From assembly GCF_048569485.1 (NCBI RefSeq), contig NC_134354.1:396252170-396316169 (forward strand): 64,000 bases of DNA, written 5' to 3'. The number at the start of each line of letters is the position of its first letter. The first letter of the stretch is position 1. Origin of the DNA: Anomaloglossus baeobatrachus (Eukaryota > Chordata > Amphibia > Anura > Aromobatidae). This document shows, in pieces, positions 35,630 to 50,100 of the stretch. A model generated the notes under the pieces. The model was not told the origin of the DNA, did no database searches, and worked only from the letters and a program-made list of their open reading frames with translations. The translations under genes and the position numbers were made by a program.

Positions 35630-37180
35630 AAGTTCATCAACCCAGTCTTTGCTTATACCCAAAAAGTTCTGTAGTAATAAGTATATAAATACATGTAAAA
35701 ATTCTGTCTTCATCAAGAAGAAGATCAACAATCCTGACTTATTCTGCGACATCTGTGAACAGTACATGGTTGAAAAACAGATGAAACACCACAGACTTTG
35801 TTAATAGAGTGTACCTGGCTTATTTTGGGGTACAGCTTGGAGAGCAGGATAAATCTTGGGCTCCACATATGGTGTGCAAAACAAGAGTGGAGCACTTACA
35901 GGAGTGGAAGAAAAAGTTTAAACTTGTGTGTGCCAACGGTATGGAGAAAAACCAAAAAACCACCATGACGCTTGTTATTTTTGTGTTGTAAAGATTAGAC
36001 TTTAATAGTTACAATAAAGCTATTGGAGATCTTGAGAATTATACGGGCTCATTCAGATTTCTGTGTCAATTGATATGAGCACGGACCACTAAAGCACAGG
36101 CGAGATATTTATAGACCTACAAAAAGGCTGCTACGCTTGGGCCTGACCACCAGCGGCCAACGATAGGACCAAAATCCACTTGGGGCTCATTCAAACAGGT
36201 TTCTGGGCTTAGAGTAACTGGACAATTACCTGACCTTTTTCATGTAAGTGAACCTGCAGTTACACATTGGTACATGATCTAAAAATTGCAAACATGATAT
36301 AATTAAACAAAAAAAATAAAAAAAAATCTGCAGTTGCTCAGATTCTGTAGCTAAGAAATAAAAGTGATCTGATCATTTTTCTCCTTAACAGATTATGTAT
36401 TTTTTTAGTGCTACTCTCTACGCTCTTAATTTTGTGTACAATAGTATGTGTTTAACGGGACGATCAGTACAGAATGACTGTTCAAGCCAATCAGAAGCGC
36501 TGATGCATGGCCAAATATTTATATACACCTTACCACCTATTTTCCATCTATCATCCCTCTTCTCTGTGAAGCCAGACCTGTCAATTAAAGACAGGCAGGT
36601 GGAGATTGGGGGAAACAAGCAGGTGGGAAGGCACACCTAAATGTTTGGCTAATCCATGATGCACGAGCGCACCTGTACTTTGTTTGAACAGTCATTCTGG
36701 GCTGACAGTGTCCCTGTAAGATGTTATTTTGCCTCCAGTTACAGAAATACAATGATATCAGCCTGGGAAAGCTGCAAATTCATATCTCCTACAGTTTACA
36801 AAAAGCACACCTGAACATGATTTCTACAAAGGAATTTACATGTGAAAGTAGTGTATGGCTGTATAGCCACTGATCTGTTGTACACCCATCCATACTTTAT
36901 AAAAAGGTACATTACTGTAAGGATACTATATTTATGGCTTTGTGTGTTTAGTACAATAAAAATTAGTCATTGTTTTTAAACCTTTGAGTCTTCACTTTTT
37001 CTTAGCAGGGTATACCAGTCTAAAGGGATTTTTTTTATTGGTTAAAAATTATACCTTATAGTATATAGATGGGATTTTGGATCTAATAATTTTAGACTAT
37101 TGTAGCAATCCATTGTACCATCCATAAAATTTAAGCCAAATGCAGATCAGGCTGGAAGTGCACTGGGATCGGGTCAATGT
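35630..37180. other. Intergenic, nothing recognised
   Basis: No gene or well-bounded element seen. The CCGTATAATTCTCAAGATCT region (inverse, near 36030-36050) and later AT-rich stretches look like decayed repeats. Confidence 0.4.
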
Positions 37181-37552
37181 ATTGGGAAAAAGCAGTGGCA
37201 GGCCCTGTGTGCACACTGCGTTTTTTGCTCATAACTTTCCTCCAGTCCTTCCCCAGCAAGATCTGTGAGAAATCCAAAATGCTGTGCTCACACTTTAACC
37301 TACAGGTTTCACTGCAAAATTTCAGCAGCAAAAAGAAGCAACATGTCACTTCTTTTCCACAGGTACCTGTGGTTTTGCCATAGATAATTGTTAAAAACTG
37401 CAGGGACCAACCCGAAGAAAAAAAAAGCACACCAAAAACACATGTGGATTTTGGGTGCGTTTTTTGGTGTGTTTTTTTGCCGCAGGTGCGGAATTTTGCC
37501 AGAGGGTGCAGAATGTTCTAAAGAAACGTTTTCCCAGTGCGCACAGACCCTT
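37181..37552. repeat. Probable MITE related to the GTGCGCAC-ended family
   Basis: TGTGTGCACACTGCGTTTTT near 37198 and the inverse motif AGTGCGCACAGACCC near 37537 form loose inverted ends. The interior CCGCAGGTGCGGAATT-type sequence resembles the element at 21301-21673. Ends uncertain. Confidence 0.4.
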
Positions 37553-37974
37553 CGTGCACTCAGGCTAATGTGCAGTTGGCGTGTATGCCTTTGAACCCTT
37601 GCTACGTGCACTGGAAGTGATGACTCCCCATTTGGCAAGTCACCTTAACAGAGGCCATTTATTTGCTGCAGGGTCAGGATATCCTGACAACCGGCGGTCA
37701 ACAGGCGCTTGAACCTGCAGTACGATGAATGAATGGATGGACAGTCATCACTGGTGGCAAGTTCAAAGAAGGTGGAGGGATGAGTTGAAGCAATACAGGC
37801 CAGTTAAAGCATTGGACAACTTAGTTGGATGTAAAGTAACTTAAAAAAAAAAAAATGTATAAAATAAAACATTACACTCCCCTCCCATGTATAAATCAAT
37901 TCAATTTCCACACAATCTAAGGCTTTCAACCTATTTGTATTACTAAGGAAGTCACCAAACTGTTGCTGTAGACA

Positions 37975-37980
37975 TTTATT
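37975..37980 (-). terminator. MYCBP: Candidate MYCBP poly(A) signal AATAAA
   Basis: The first AATAAA on the minus strand after the MYCBP stop, about 97-102 nt downstream. It would give a short 3' UTR. A more distal signal cannot be excluded. Confidence 0.45.
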
Positions 37981-38076
37981 TCTGACCGGAAGCAAACAGT
38001 ATGTGTGCCCAAAATATATTAGATTCTAAGGTTATTTACATATCCAGTGTATGAAATCAGAACCATTCTTATTCCA

Positions 38077-38121
38077 TTATTCAGGACGCTTTTCATCTGT
38101 ATGAGGTTCAAGCTGTGCAAG
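38077..38121 (-). CDS. MYCBP: MYCBP coding exon 5 and stop
   Basis: Encodes residues 90-103 (LAQLEPHTDEKRPE) and TAA at 38077-38079. The acceptor is CTCTTGCAG. The human end is LAQYEPPQEEKRAE, so both the motif and the length agree. Confidence 0.93.
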   Translation of the reverse strand, partial: LAQLEPHTDEKRPE

Positions 38122-41100
38122 CTGCAAGAGGGAACAGAAAAAGAATCAGTTACTGCATATGGAAGTAAATGTAGTAGACTTATGGAATGGTAGTCACACA
38201 GCACAACCCCCCCTCCTGATCACCCTTTACCACCACTTGGAGTAGCTCACTTCTCACTCCAGCACAGATAAGCAGCTGCAGAACCCACTGACTCATCTCA
38301 TCTACAGGTAAACAAAGGATTGAGCAAGCTAAAAGCCAATCACACCCTCCCCATTTCCCCGGAGGATAGCAGAGCAAAAACACAAGAGCATATACAGTAG
38401 GTGGTATAGAATGAGAAATCTCCAATTTTGACAGAATCCTGGTGTCAAACAGCTTGAAATGATGCAACAGTCCTGACCGGCGTATACCACCACAGGGGTT
38501 CTCACCCCTGTAGGACACAGACCCGGTAACCGGAGAACAAATGCCTCCAGAAGAGCCCCTTAGGCTCCAAAAAAAAGCTGAGGCCTCGGGCTAAAAAACC
38601 CAATGACCCCAACCTAAAGCTGTCCGTCACTGTGGCATGCCACAGCATTTCTGGGTCAGGAAACCGAACTGATGCGGTAGAGAGGAGCCGCCATTTTATT
38701 TTAGTGGGTTTCCTGTCCAAATTGAGGGGGAGGACCCATCTCTGGTGGCGCTGTTGTGGCGACAGGAAAATCTCCAATTTTGACAGAATCCAGGTGTCAA
38801 ACAGCTTGAAATGATGAAACAGTTGGCCTATTTTATGCCAGTCATTAAGAGGAGCATGCATAATGAGTTTTGTGCATCTAACTTAAAAGGGTTGTCCACT
38901 TGCATTCCCAGGGCTCACAGGAGGTTGTTACTAGTGTTGAGCGAGTACTCGCACATTTGTTACGAGTAGCGGACGCAAGCCAAGTACTCACTAAGTAGCG
39001 ATTAACCCGAAAACTGTACTTTTCGTGCGAGTAATGAATAGTACAGCTTTCGTGTTACTCGCTACTTAGTGAGTATTTCCCATTGACTTACATTGCGCCC
39101 ACTACTCGTAACGAATATGTGACTAGCGGACAGTACTTGCTAACAGCATAGAGTACGAATAGCTAACTACTCACGCAACGCTAGTTGTTACCACCAGCTT
39201 CCTTCTCCCCACCTTCGGACATACAAGCAATTAGCAAGAAGTTAGAGCTGTGGCTGGCCACTCTGTTCTTGGTAATTACGTATTTATACTTCCAAAAGGC
39301 AGGGAGAGAGAATATTGAGAGTGGGACTCAGGTGACAACCTCATGTGAGCACCAAGAACAAAAACGCCAACCGTGCTGGCAAGGGAGCAGAATATAAACT
39401 TATTTTAAAGGGGGGGGGGCAAACATGGTGAATGAGAAGGGGGTTTTCCAAGTGGCGGATAGCCCCTTTAAGTGTACAGTTCGTCACGGCTGGAGTCTGG
39501 ATCAGTCAAGAAACGTGTATGGCAAGCTTTATGTTCATTTGGCTGACATTTATCTAAAGTAGCCAACCTTTCCCCCAACCTTTGGAATTGCTTATCCCAT
39601 GTCAAATTCAGGCTACCCATTTTAATGCATTGTTACTTGATCACAAAAGCAGAGATCTAGGAACAATCAGGCTGTAACCTTTGTACACTGTTGGCAGAAT
39701 AAATTAACGTTTCTCCAGTGTGTATATGTATATTGCATACCTGTGGTCACGTGACTGCCCGCTGCCAACATGCAGCCTATGGCGAGGATTCACAAGTCAC
39801 CAGTCAGACTGCAGACTTGTAGCTTAAAGGCCCAGTCACATGAAACAACTTACCAGCGATCCCAACAACGATACAACCTGATAGGGATCGCTGGTAAGTT
39901 GCTAGGAGGTCGCTGGTGAGATGTCACATTAAGCGACGCTCCAGCTTACTGCAGATAAGGCACAAGTTGTTCACATGAATGTCTTCACCCACAGTTTTTA
40001 TTGTCTCCATCCACATTTAATAACCTAATGCTACCAGCCGAAATGTTGGAATTTAAACACGTCCATCACACAATAAAAAGCATTACTAAAAAGTCTTCCA
40101 TTTTCTCCATTTTTTTGAGTGCCGAAGTATAATCTCTATTGTAGTAATTTATTTTTTTTTTTACTTCTGAGCAACAACTCTACCCTAGAGAGCCAGACCT
40201 ATCCTCACATTGGCAAAATGTACTTCAGTCCTCTGTGACTATGTATGCCCGAAACTTTTGTACAATTTTTCCAACATTTCAGAGGAACATGCGACTCTGC
40301 ACTAAGAGGTCGCAAGACAGAAATGAAGAACATTTTCAATTTTGTGCAAGACTTAAGAACCAAGTGTGCCATTCTGATGAAGTCAGGAGACAATTAGGAA
40401 TGTTAAATCCAAGAACTCAATGTTCAGTATTGTATATTTCTGCTTAGCCACAATATATGAGTGTATAGGTTTTGGAGGTGCAGTCCTCGTCTTTTCTTTA
40501 TAGCTATACCAATCTTGTTATATGACATTCATGCTATCTAGTGGGGGAAGCTTCTATATCAGGAATGCTCAGCCATTTTGGAGAAAAATACAAATATATG
40601 GAAACAGAAAAAAAAAAAAAAAAAAAAAAGACGGAGAAATTAACCTTTGCTTTCAGTTCTTTATTCTCTTCTAGAACGGCCTCATATTTCTGTTTCAGTT
40701 CTGCGATTTCCAAGCGTAAAGCCTCTACATCTGGCGTTTCGGGGCCTGCAGCTCCCATGTGCTGTTTTAGAAAGCTGGATTTACTATTAAGGGTACATGC
40801 ATTGTGATAAATATATATGGCCTCAAATATATAGAATACTTAGACTAGACTCCGGGGGAAAGTGGGGGGGCGGCAGGTTGTGCTGACTCGAGTCACATTT
40901 TTTTGTCCACATCAGAGAATGAAATGATAGATCAACTAATTTGTAATGGATTTGTTTTACCTGCATGTAGCTTTTTTCTTTCATAAAGGCAGAAATATAT
41001 GCAATTTGACTGCAAACTTGACTATTAATGTATAATGCTGCATTTAAAGTCTATGGAGCAGAGTTCCAGCAGTAGGACACCTATTCATCGCTCATGGAGA

Positions 41101-44100
41101 GGTGATAAGTGTCCTTTGTGGAAAATCCTGCTAACTTCAGCTCTCCAGGCACTCCGTGTTAGCAAGGCATAGGCCTAACACACACGGCATGTAAATCGGA
41201 CCAAGTGGAATGCGATAAAACATCGCATTCCACTCGGTACAATATTACCCTATGTGCCAGCACACATGAGCTATTATTTTCTCGGCCCCAATCGGACAGA
41301 GAAAACAATCGCAGGATGCTGTGATTGTAATGAGACTCTCTCTCACACTCATTCAAGTGTATGGGGAGAGAGAAAGATCACACTGCACTCGCATAACATC
41401 GGTGTACCGCGAGGGCAGGGCGATAATGGCAATAGCCAGCTACTGAGGAGAGAGGGAGATAAATCCCTCCCTTCGCTCCTCAGCGCCAGCCCACCCCCCG
41501 CAGCTGAGGTCCGATCGCATCTCAGTTGCAGTGACACTTGCATGACACTCAGCTCTGCTGTGCTGCCAGTGTGAGCCAAGTGTTATGCAAGGATCGCATT
41601 AGTCCCTGTGTGGCTCCGGCCTTACTGGCAAATACATCTGTCTGGTGTGTAGGCAGCAATTTCAAGATTTTACTGTGTCGTTTGTAAGAAGACTGGGATG
41701 AAACGCTTAGTCTAGTCATTTGTTATAGAAAGAAAGGATACTCCAATGCATTATTTGGCTTTTCTGGCTCTTCGTACAATTCAACTAATACTGAAACAGA
41801 AAATGAACATCAGTTAGCATTTTAATTACATTTCTGGAACACATTCAGTGTTACTTAAGGGGGTCGTACCAAGTTTAAAAGTTGTTCCCCATCCATGAGA
41901 TGGAGGATAAGTTCCCAATTGTTGGAGGGGCAGACTGCTGGAAATCCACTAATTCCAAGAACAGGAGGCCGGGAATGGAGTGGATCATGCGCACCACTAC
42001 TCCATTCATGCTTAATGGAACCGCCGAAGCTTTCCTTTCTGATAGTTTATTTTGTGTATATAGGTTTCCATAGTTTTTATGCTAGAAGACCCCAGAAGTG
42101 TATACTGTTCACCTTTAGTGAGCGTGTCCAGCACACCAGCCTTCTCCAAGTATCTTCTGAATTGTTCCCTTTTAGAATCAGCTGCCTAGGAGACAACACA
42201 AGTCACATCAAAATATTCTTTGTTTTAAAGCATCATTCCAGCAGGTTGGGTTTTTTAGCGCTGCAGTGTCATTTTAAATCTAACCCCCCTGTCATAGTCA
42301 CCTTCTGGAGGCTTCCATTTTTCAGTGTTACTCCGGTCCTACAGTGCCACCTTGTCCCTATAACTTATGACAGTCCAGAAGTCAGAGGGTTACATTATAA
42401 AATGCAAGTCTATGAGAGCCATAACGATGCTCTCAGACTTACTTTGAGTTGTAACCTCCGGCGTGCTTCGCAGTGACTTAGCCTTAAACCACCACTCCAG
42501 AGGTGCAAAATAAAAATCAAAAACACAGAGGCAGGTTCTTGTATTTTTAGTATCGCTTTTCTTCAGTATGTCAATAACAAGTAGTAGAGGAATTACATAA
42601 AATAATTTTATAATATATATATTTATTATATAATTATATATACGGTACACACACAAGAATTAAGCAAATGAGTTTTGCTCACATGATACTTTTTATACAT
42701 GTTGTCCTACTCCAAGCTGTATAGGCTTGAGAGCCAACTACCAATTAAATAAATCAGGTGATGTGCATCTCTGTAATGAGGAGGGGTGTGGTGTAATGAC
42801 ATCAACACCCTATATAATGTGTGCTTAATTAGGCAACTTCCTTTCCTTTGGCAAAATGGGTCAGTAGAGAGATTTGACGGGCTCTGAAAAGTCCAAAATT
42901 GTGAGATGTCTTGCAGAGGGATGCAGCAGTCTTGAAATTGCCAAACTTTTGAAGCGTGATCACCGAACAATCAAGCGTTTCATGGCAACTAGCCAACAGG
43001 GTCACAAGAAGCGTGTTGGGAAAAAAGGCGCAAAATTACTGCTCATGAATTATGGAAACTCAAGCGTGAAGCTGCCCTGATGTCATTTGCCAATAGTTTG
43101 GCCATATTTCAGAGCTGCAACGTTACTGGAGTATCAAAAAGCTCAAGGTGTGCCATACTCAGGGACATGGCCAAGGTAAGGAAGGCTGAAAATGATCACC
43201 TTTAAACAAGAAACATAAGATAAAATATCAAGGCTGGGCCAAGAAATATCTTGAGACTGATTTTTCAAAGGTTTTATGGACTGATGAAATGAGAGTGACT
43301 CTTGATGGGCCAGATGGATAAGCCAGAGGCTAGATCAGTAAAGGGCAGAGAGCTCGACTCCGACGACAGCAAGGTGGAGGTGGGGTACTGGTATGGGCTG
43401 GTATCATCAATGATGAACTTGTGGGACCTTTTCGGGTTGAGGATGGAGTGAAGCTCAACTCCCAGACATACTGCCAGTTTCTGGAAGACAACTTCTTCAA
43501 GCAGTGGTACAGGAAGAAGTCTATCGTTCAAGAAAAACATGATTTTCATGCAGGACAATGCTCCATCACATGCATCCAGCTACTCCACAGCATGGCTGGC
43601 CAGTAAAGGTCTAAAAGATGAAAAAATATATGACATGGCCCCCTTGTTCACCTGATCTGAACCCCATGTGGTCCCTCATAAAATGTGAGATCTACAGGGA
43701 GGGTAAACAGTATACCTCTCAGAACAGTGTCTGGGAGGCTGTGGTGGCTGCTGCATGCAATGTTGATTGTAAATAGATCAAGCAACTGACAGAATCTATG
43801 GATGGTAGGCTGTTGAGTGCCTTTGTAAAAAAAGTTGGCTATATTGGTCACTAATTTTTTGGGTTTTGTTTTTGCATGTCAGAAATGTTTATTTCAAAAT
43901 TTTGTGCAGTTATATTGGTTTACCTGGTGAGGATAAACAAGTGAGATGAGAATATTTTTTTTGAAGAAAAAGACCTCACTCCTTCCACTGTGCAGGATAA
44001 CTCGTTTATTCAAGTAGGTGCAGGGTAAAAGGCTGGAGGCAACCTGTGAGCCGGCTCCTAAACGACGTCGACGGCCGTTTCGCCTATTGATTAGGCTTCC

Positions 44101-47100
44101 ACGGGTCCACATGTGGAGCTGAGACACCACGCCTTATGTAGGAGTGCGCACGGGTTGCGTCACAAACCACATAAAAACAATGGGGAATGTACGTACATAT
44201 AAAATCAAGTGGTTGAGCAAAACATTAAAATGCAAATACAAAATAAAGCTCATACACCACAATAGGACATGAGGTAGAACTATAGAGTACTCAAAAAAAA
44301 AAAAAAAGTCAACGCGGTCATTTAAACCCAATGCACATATATATTTTTTTTTTACCTTACAGCCAATTCTTGAGGGTGTGTAGGGTTAACAACACTGATT
44401 ATTCATTTCTTCAACAGTCATGCGATTTGAAAAGTAGGTTACAACAGAGGGGTTATCCCAATAAATTGATTAATACGGATTTTGAGAGTGAAATCCGGTC
44501 ATGCCCAACCTGCCCAGATCAATCGTATCAATGTCGACAAGAACAATCCTGGGAGATTCATCTTTAGTTTCAAATTTGGACCACTGGATGAGGTCATAAG
44601 GAGGACTTTACGGAAAAAATTGGCATATCTTGGAGAAGGATTCTGACTTGACTGAAATGACGAGGTCTAACCCCCTGGTCACGTTCAGACGTAACAACCT
44701 GCGGGACATGCTAGTTAGGAACAGACTCACCAACCCCTCTACGAGGCTTGTTCGGTAATTACCCAGGCGGGCATAATTGTGTGGGAACTGTAGGTTCTGT
44801 AACCTACATCTTACTGGCTGTTCCCTGCAGGTTGGTCCACACATGCACAAGGTTCACCAATTCATTTCTTGTAAAACTAAGTTTGTTGTCTATGTAGTCT
44901 TCTGTAATTGTGGAAGGTTCTACATAGGCAAAACCATAAGATGTTTGTATACAAGATTTAGGGAACACTACAACTCCATTGCATCTGGTAAAGGCTCCCC
45001 CAGGTTGATCACTCATGTACGCGATCAGCATGAGGGTAACCCAAACGTCTTGCACGTCACTGGCCTCAAGAAAGTCACCCTTCCTCCTAAAGGGGGTGAC
45101 TTACACAAACTCTTGTTACAAACAGAGGCCAAATTAAAAATTAACTATGGGGCGCAAGGCGCATTGGGTTTAAATGACAGTGTTGACTTGACGTTTTGTT
45201 TATGAGTACTCTATAGTTCTACCTTGTGTCCTATTGTGGTGTATGAGCTTTATTTTGTATTTGAATTTAAATGTTTTGCTCAACCACTTTATTTTATATG
45301 TATGTACATTCCCCATTGTTTTTATGTGGTTTGAGACGCAACCCGTGAGCACTCCTACATAAGGCGTGGTGTCTCAGCTCCACATGTGGACCCGTGGAAG
45401 CCTAATCAATAGGCGAAACGGCCGTCGTCCTAGTTTAGGAGCCGGCTCACAGGTTGCCTCCAGCCTTTTACCCTGCACCTACTTGAATAAACGAGTTATC
45501 CTGCACAGCGGAAGGAGTGCGGTCTTTTTCTTCTCACCCTGCTTCTCGTGGATTCTGCTTTGTGACTAGCACCCCGCTTTGTATTAAGAAGATCTACAGC
45601 TTTCCTCCTGAACGTACGCGGTACCGCAGGTAACACGCAGTGGTACAGGACCATTCTTGCTCTTCGTGATATATTTGGTTTTTATTAAGTTGCCTAATAA
45701 TTCTGCACAGTAATAGTTACCTGCACAAACAGATATCCTCCTAAGATACCCAAATCTAAAAACCCAACTCAGACTTCCAAAAATATTAAGCTTTAATATT
45801 TAGGAGTCTTTTGGGTTGATTGATAATATAGTTGTTGATCAATAATAAAAAAAAACCAAAACTCTAAAATACAACTTTCCTAATAATTGTGCACACTGTA
45901 TACACACACCCCCTATTCCAATCAATAGAAGGAGATGTACAGTAGCTGTAGCGTTAAGAGTTCGCAACTGAGCACATCACCATGGCTGATCGGTTGCCAC
46001 TTGTCACATGAATAGATAGAATGCTAAAGAATTCTAAACAACGGCCATCAATATAAAAGCCCCAGACAACCCCTTTAACTGAGAATCCATCGACAGCCTG
46101 CTGTGACAGGCAAATGCAGTTAGTAAAGGTACCGTCACACTAAGACGCTCCAGCGATCCCACCAGCGACCTGACAGGGATCGCTGGTGCGTCACTACATG
46201 GTCACTGGTTAGCTGTCAAACAGGCAGATCTCACCGGCGACCAGTGACCAGCCCCCAGCGACGCGTGGAAGCGATGCTGCGCTTGGTAACTAAGGTAAAT
46301 ATCGGGTAACCAAGGAAAGCACTTCTCTTGGTTACCCGATATTTACCTTAGTTACTAGCGTCCGCCGCTCACACTGCTAGTGCCGGCTCACTGTTCCCTG
46401 CACTCCTAGCCAGAGTACACATCGGGTTAATTACCCGATGCGTACTGTAGCTACGTGTGCAGGGAGTCGGCACTGACAGCGTGAGAGCGGCGGACGCTGG
46501 TAACAAAGGTAAATATCGGGTAACCAAGGAAAGGGCTTCTTGGTTACCCGATATTTACATTGGTAACCAGTGTCCGCAGAAGCCTGCTCCTGCTCACTGC
46601 ACATTCAGTTGTTGCTCTTGCTGTCACACACAGCGATGTGTGCTTCACAGCAAGAGAGCAACAACTAAAAAACGGCCCAGGACTAGAGATGAGCGAACCA
46701 GTCCCGGTTCGGCTCGAGGTCGGTTCGACGAACGGAGGTCCCGTTCGAGTTCGGCTCGTCGAACCGAACTCGAACTGCATAGGAAACAATGGCAGGCAAT
46801 CACAAACACAGAAAAACACCCTCAAAAGGTGTCCAAAAGGTGACAAACAACTCACAACACAACACAAACACATGGGAAAGTGACAAGGACATATACTCAT
46901 GCGAAAACAAAAGAGCTGGACAAGGAAAAAGAGGAGGACACACAGATATAGGCATGGCACGCCCCTCTAAAATCATGTAAAACACCGCAAGGTGACTCCA
47001 AGCGTAGTCTCCCTTTTTTCTAAAAATTGTGCCCCACACACACCCACCCCTTCAGTGGCAGCACTTGTGCCCTAGTTGTACACTTCACAGCTAGATTTGC

Positions 47101-50100
47101 ATCAAGCACATTGAAAAATACGCTATTCTTAACCGTCCCCAGGATGACACCGGGGTAGGTAGCAAAGTCTTTCCTGATCCCAGCTCTGTTCATCTTGGCT
47201 TCTTTTAAAAACACATCAAGCAAGGGTTACTCCAAGCGGAGTCTCCCTTTTTTACAAAAATTGGGCCCCACACACACCCACCCCTTCAGTGGCAGCACTT
47301 GTGCCCTAGTTGTACAATTCACAGCTAGATATGCATCAAGCACATACCAAATCCACAAGCATTTACTCTCCCCAGGATGACACAGGGGTAGTAAATTCCT
47401 TCTGGATCCATGACTTGTTCATTTTGATGAACGTCAGTCTGTCCACATTGTCACTGGACAGACGCGTGCGCTTATCTGTCAGCACACACCCAGCAGCACT
47501 GAAGACACGTTCAGAGACAACGCTGGCAGCTGGACACGACAAAATCTCCAAGGCGTAACTGGATAGCTCTGGCCATTTTTCTAGATTTGAAGCCCAAAAT
47601 GAGCAAGGCTCCATTTGCAAAGTCATGGCATCGATGTTCATTTGTAGATACTCCTGTATCATCCTCTCCAGCCGTTGACTATGTGTCAGACTTGTTGTCT
47701 CTGGTGGCCTTGCAAAGGAGGGTCTAAAAAAATTATGAAAAGATTCCATAAAATTGCTGTTACCAGCACCAGATACGGTCCTACTGGTACGGGTAGACTG
47801 TTGAAGATGACGAGACCGTCCCATGTTTGTCAAGTTACAACTGGGAGATTCACTCCCTGCACCTGCACGGTTGTTTGGTGGAAAAGCGGATCTAAGATCG
47901 AGTAACAGCTTCTGCTGATACTCCTGCATACGTGCGTCCCTTTCTATGGCTGGAATTATGTCACAAAATTTGGACTTGTACCGGGGATCTAATAGTGTGG
48001 CAAGCCAGTAGTCATCATCACTTCTAATTTTGACAATACGAGGGTCATGTTGGAGGTAGTGCAACAAGAAGGCACTCATGTGTCTTGCGCAGCCATGCGG
48101 ACCAAGTCCACGCTGTGTTTGTGGCATAGAGGTGCTAACCATTCTTTCTTCCTCTGACATCTCCCCCCAACCTCTTTCAACTGAAATTTGACCAAGGTCT
48201 CCCTCACTCGCTGAGTCTTCCATGTCCATGGACAGTTCGTCCTCCATTTCTTCATGTCCTCCTGCACCTTCCTCAACATCTCGCCTGCTACCATGCGCCC
48301 TTGTTGATCCCTGTCCCCCATGCTCCCATGCCTGGCGCCTTGGTGATGATGAACGTCTGGACCTTGGTGATGTTGTTGTGTCTTGCGCATATGAATCCTC
48401 CTGTAGTTCATCCCCTTCCTGTTGTCCCACCCCCTGACTCCGAATAGTGTTTAGCGTGTGCTCCAGCATGTAAATGACTGGAATCGTCATGCTGATAATG
48501 GCATTGTCAGCGCTAAACATATTCGTCGCCATGTCGAAACTGTGCAGAAGGGTGCATAGGTCCTTGATCTGAGACCACTCCATCAGGGTGATCTGCCCCA
48601 CCTCTGCATCACGTTGGCCCAGGCTATACGTCATGACGTATTGCACCAGGGCACGGCGGTGCTGCCACAGTCGCTGTAATATGTGGAGAGTTGAATTCCA
48701 GCGTGTCGCCACATCGCATTTCAGGCGATGAACCGGCAGGCCGAAAGACTTCTGGAGCGATGCAAGTCGCTCAGCTGCGGCGCTTGAACGGCGGAAGTGA
48801 GCAGACAGTTTTCGTGCCCTGTTCAGAAGGCCATCTAGGCCGGGATAGTGTGTTAAAAATTGCTGCACGACAAGGTTCAACACGTGAGCCATACAAGGTA
48901 CGTGTGTCACCTTGCCCAGGCGAAGGGCCGCACCCAGGTTTGCAGCATTGTCGCACACGGCCTTACCAGGCTGCAGGTTGAGTGGAGACAACCATTTATT
49001 AAACTCGGACGGCAGAGCTGACCACAACTCCTCAGCTGTGTGACTCCTATTCCCAAGACATGTCAAGGTAAAGACCGCCTGATGCCGTTGCGCTCTGCTG
49101 CCAGCATAGTAATGAGGGGTGCGTGATTCCTTCTGCGCAGTGAGAACGCTGGTGGCCTGACCAGGCAGGCTTGGGGCGGAGGTGGAGGACCCAGATGAGG
49201 TGGAGGATGCAGAAGCAGTGGCGGAACTTGGACAGACAGAAGATTGACACACAAGTCGTGGGGACGGCAAGACTTGTGCAGCAGACCCTTCACCATCTAT
49301 CACCATAGTTACCCAGTGCCCAGTGAGCGACATGTAACGTCCCTGTCCATGCTTACTGGTCCAAGTATCGGTGGTGAAATGCACCCGTTCACACACAGTT
49401 TCTCAAGGAAGCGGTGATGTTGTGTGCGACATGCTGGTGTAGCGCGGGCACACCTTTCTTAGAGAAGTAGTGGCGACTAGGCATCTGGTACTGGGGCACA
49501 GCGATAGACATAAGGTCTCTAAAATCCTGTGTGTCCACTAGGCGGAAAGGCAGCATTTCGGTAGCCAACAGCTTACAGAGGGATAGAGTCAACCTCTTAG
49601 CTTTGTCATGGGTCGCAGGAAATGGCCTTTTATTTGACCACATCTGAGGGACAGAGATCTGGCTGCTGTGTGTAGACGGTGTTGAGTAGGGTGTCCCTGG
49701 AAAAATGCAGGTTTGTGAGGAAAGTGCAGGCGGAGACATGATGTTGCCTTCATCCAAAGTTGGTGCTATCGATGTCTGAGAGAGCTGTACACACTCACTT
49801 GTTTCCCCTTCCAAAACAACTGACGACCTACCAAGCAAACTGCCTGTTGCGGTTACAGTGGTGGAAGTTGTGGGTGGAAAAACAGGTGCGACAGCTGTCC
49901 CCACAGTCCTAGAAGATGACGAGCGCGCGGATGCACTGGAAGGGGCAGGCGGTGGATGGTTCGCTCCGCTAGGCCGCATTGCAGCACGGTGAGATTCCCA
50001 CCGGGCCATATGATATTTATTCATGCGACGATTCATGGAAGAAGTTGTCAAACTGCTGAGGTTTTGACCTCTACTAAGAGAACCATGACAAATTTTACAG

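Larger units (their letters stand above)
42643..45898 (+). mobile_element. Tc1/mariner element with long terminal repeats, split by a PLE
   Basis: Right end AATAATTGTGCACACTG before TA (45899-45900); left end CGGTACACACACAAGAATTA after TA (42641-42642). A second internal match (TAATAATTCTGCACAG near 45695) shows the IR/DR type with long subterminal repeats. The transposase lies at 42856-43853, and the Penelope-like insertion at about 43954-45667 separates it from the right terminus. It lies in MYCBP intron 1, antisense to the gene. Confidence 0.8.

Noticed and set aside
24063-45205. A host GIY-YIG nuclease or reverse-transcriptase gene
   Set aside because: The fragments at 24063, 26383 and 44777 match Penelope-like elements and are flanked by their terminal repeats.
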